6,797 bases of DNA from Paracoccaceae bacterium (GTDB lineage Bacteria > Pseudomonadota > Alphaproteobacteria > Rhodobacterales > Rhodobacteraceae): the NCBI GenBank assembly GCA_003545125.1, contig DQCI01000058.1, forward strand, positions 3,292 to 10,088, given 5' to 3'. The notes beneath the pieces were generated by a model. That model did no database searches, had not been told where the DNA came from, and worked only from the letters and a program-made list of their open reading frames with translations. This document shows, piece by piece, positions 5,894 through 6,797 of the stretch; position 1 is the stretch's first letter, and each line of letters begins with the position of its first letter. Both the position numbers and the translations under genes were made by a program.

Positions 5894-6797
5894 CTATATC
5901 CGCCCGGGTTGCGACGCAGCACTGCGGGCAAGCGCCCCGCTGCGCGCCACCATGTCCCCCGCCCGCGTCCGGGCCGGGGCACCGATGAAGCCGGCGAGCG
6001 CGCGGCGCCGGATTTCCGTCAGCGCAAGGGGCCCGTATGCCCGCCGCGCGTCCGGCTTCGTTCGGATCGCCGCGAGCGCCGGGACCCGCTGGAACAGATC
6101 GGCCCGGGCGGCGAGTTCGAGCGCCGCAAGCCCCAGGGGTCCGGGATAGAAGCTCTCGACCCAGGCTCCTTCCGCCCGGATCAAAGCGTGGTCAGGCAGG
6201 AGCAGGTGGACATAGGTGACCTCGCTGCGGCCCCGGGCAACTCGGAACCGCCCGTCGCTGTCGGCCGCGAGCCAGCGGGCCGGGGGCGAGACCGGTTGGC
6301 GCACCTGCGGGGCCGAGCGCGATGCGGTGCAGCGGCGAGACCAGGAGATCGCGCCAGTTGCCCAACGCCCCGGGCCGGATCCGCACCGGGCGCAAATGGG
6401 GCTGGGCGGCGAGGGCCGCGGCATCGAGCCGGCGGCTGCCCGTCCGGACAACCGGTTGCGCGCCACCACCTTTCGTCATGACCTTGTCGCCGGGGCAGAA
6501 CTGCTCGACCAGCCGCCCGCCGTCGGGCGTGTCGATCAGCGTGCCAGCGGCGAGGCAGGGAATGCCCATCGACGTCATCGTCGCGGCGGCGAGCCCGGCC
6601 GGATCGACGCCCGTCAACGTCAGGCTCTCGCCGTTCGGGAAGGTCAGGATCGCGTCGCCGCTGCCGTCGCCCGCGGTGTCGCTGACAACGACGTCCCAGA
6701 TATTGACCGGGTTTCCGTCCGAATCCGTGAGCTTGGTGAGGTCGAGCTGGTCGTTGGTAAACCCGTCACCGTCGTCGTCGGTGAGGTCGAAATCGGT
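5894..6797 (-). pseudogene. Hint-domain protein, C-terminal part, apparent +1 frameshift, runs off right edge
   Basis: The C-terminal part of a probable exported protein with a Hint (hedgehog/intein, Hint_2-like) module. The frame is open from the window edge, with no start seen. It begins with an acidic stretch containing a calcium-loop-like DDDGDGFTND (in-window residues 7-16), then NIWDVVVSDTAGDGSGDAIL. The Hint start GIPCLAAGTLIDTPDG has the expected nucleophile Cys81 (codon 6555-6557). It continues through LVEQFCPGDKVMT and LRPVRIRPGALG to LLVSPLHRIAL (His157). Past 6282-6286 the conserved sequence moves to another frame: ARWLAADSDGRFRV, EVTYVHLLLPDHALIRAEGAW and VESFYPGPLG, ending at TAG 5894-5896. 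The span is 904 bases (3n+1). Dropping one base of the C5 run at 6282-6286 joins the halves as GLAPARWLAADSDG, 300 residues in the window. As given, the first frame ends at 6192 with a nonsense tail. It may be a true pseudogene or a homopolymer sequencing error. Confidence 0.85.

Noticed and set aside
3017..6481. A 1154-codon open frame on the plus strand
   Set aside because: It lies antisense across the PLP enzyme, trkH and Hint genes, all well recognised by motifs. Its translation is rich in His, Arg, Gln and Asp with no domain, as expected for the complement of GC-rich codons.

Overview
The window is GC-rich bacterial DNA. Gene content and protein style suggest a Rhodobacterales/Rhodobacteraceae alphaproteobacterium. 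The pointers are a split glycyl-tRNA synthetase alpha subunit next to a divergent SPOR/peptidoglycan-binding protein, an alphaproteobacterial-type TrkH, and a Ca-motif plus Hint-domain protein of the kind common in marine roseobacters. This placement is inferred from protein character, not from a database search.

Layout. (1) 1-743, minus: 5' part of glyQ, running off the left edge. (2) 744-928: divergent promoter region. (3) 929-2839, plus: a secreted protein with a SPOR domain, an acidic Ala/Pro linker, a peptidoglycan-binding domain and a C-terminal trypsin-like fold. All three catalytic positions of that fold look substituted, so it is probably a pseudoprotease. (4) 2840-3106: gap between convergent genes. 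It holds a strong, probably bidirectional terminator and two copies of a 14-bp perfect palindrome spaced exactly 22 bp centre to centre. (5) 3107-4240, minus: a PLP-dependent trans-sulfuration enzyme, most like cystathionine gamma-lyase. (6) 4346-5794, minus: TrkH potassium-transport subunit. (7) 5894-6797, minus: C-terminal part of a Hint-domain protein, entering from the right edge and broken by an apparent +1 frameshift at a C5 run.

The genes do not form one pathway. They cover translation (glyQ), the cell envelope (SPOR/PG-binding protein), sulfur amino acid metabolism, potassium uptake and a probable exported autoprocessing protein. The minus-strand genes from 6797 down to 3107 are collinear but separated by about 100-bp gaps, so co-transcription is possible but not shown.

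The points most worth following up are the triple loss of the catalytic triad in a protein that keeps two cell-wall-targeting domains, and the paired palindromes. The palindromes resemble ParB/Noc-family binding sites in their arms but have a different core, and they sit where no promoter is expected.
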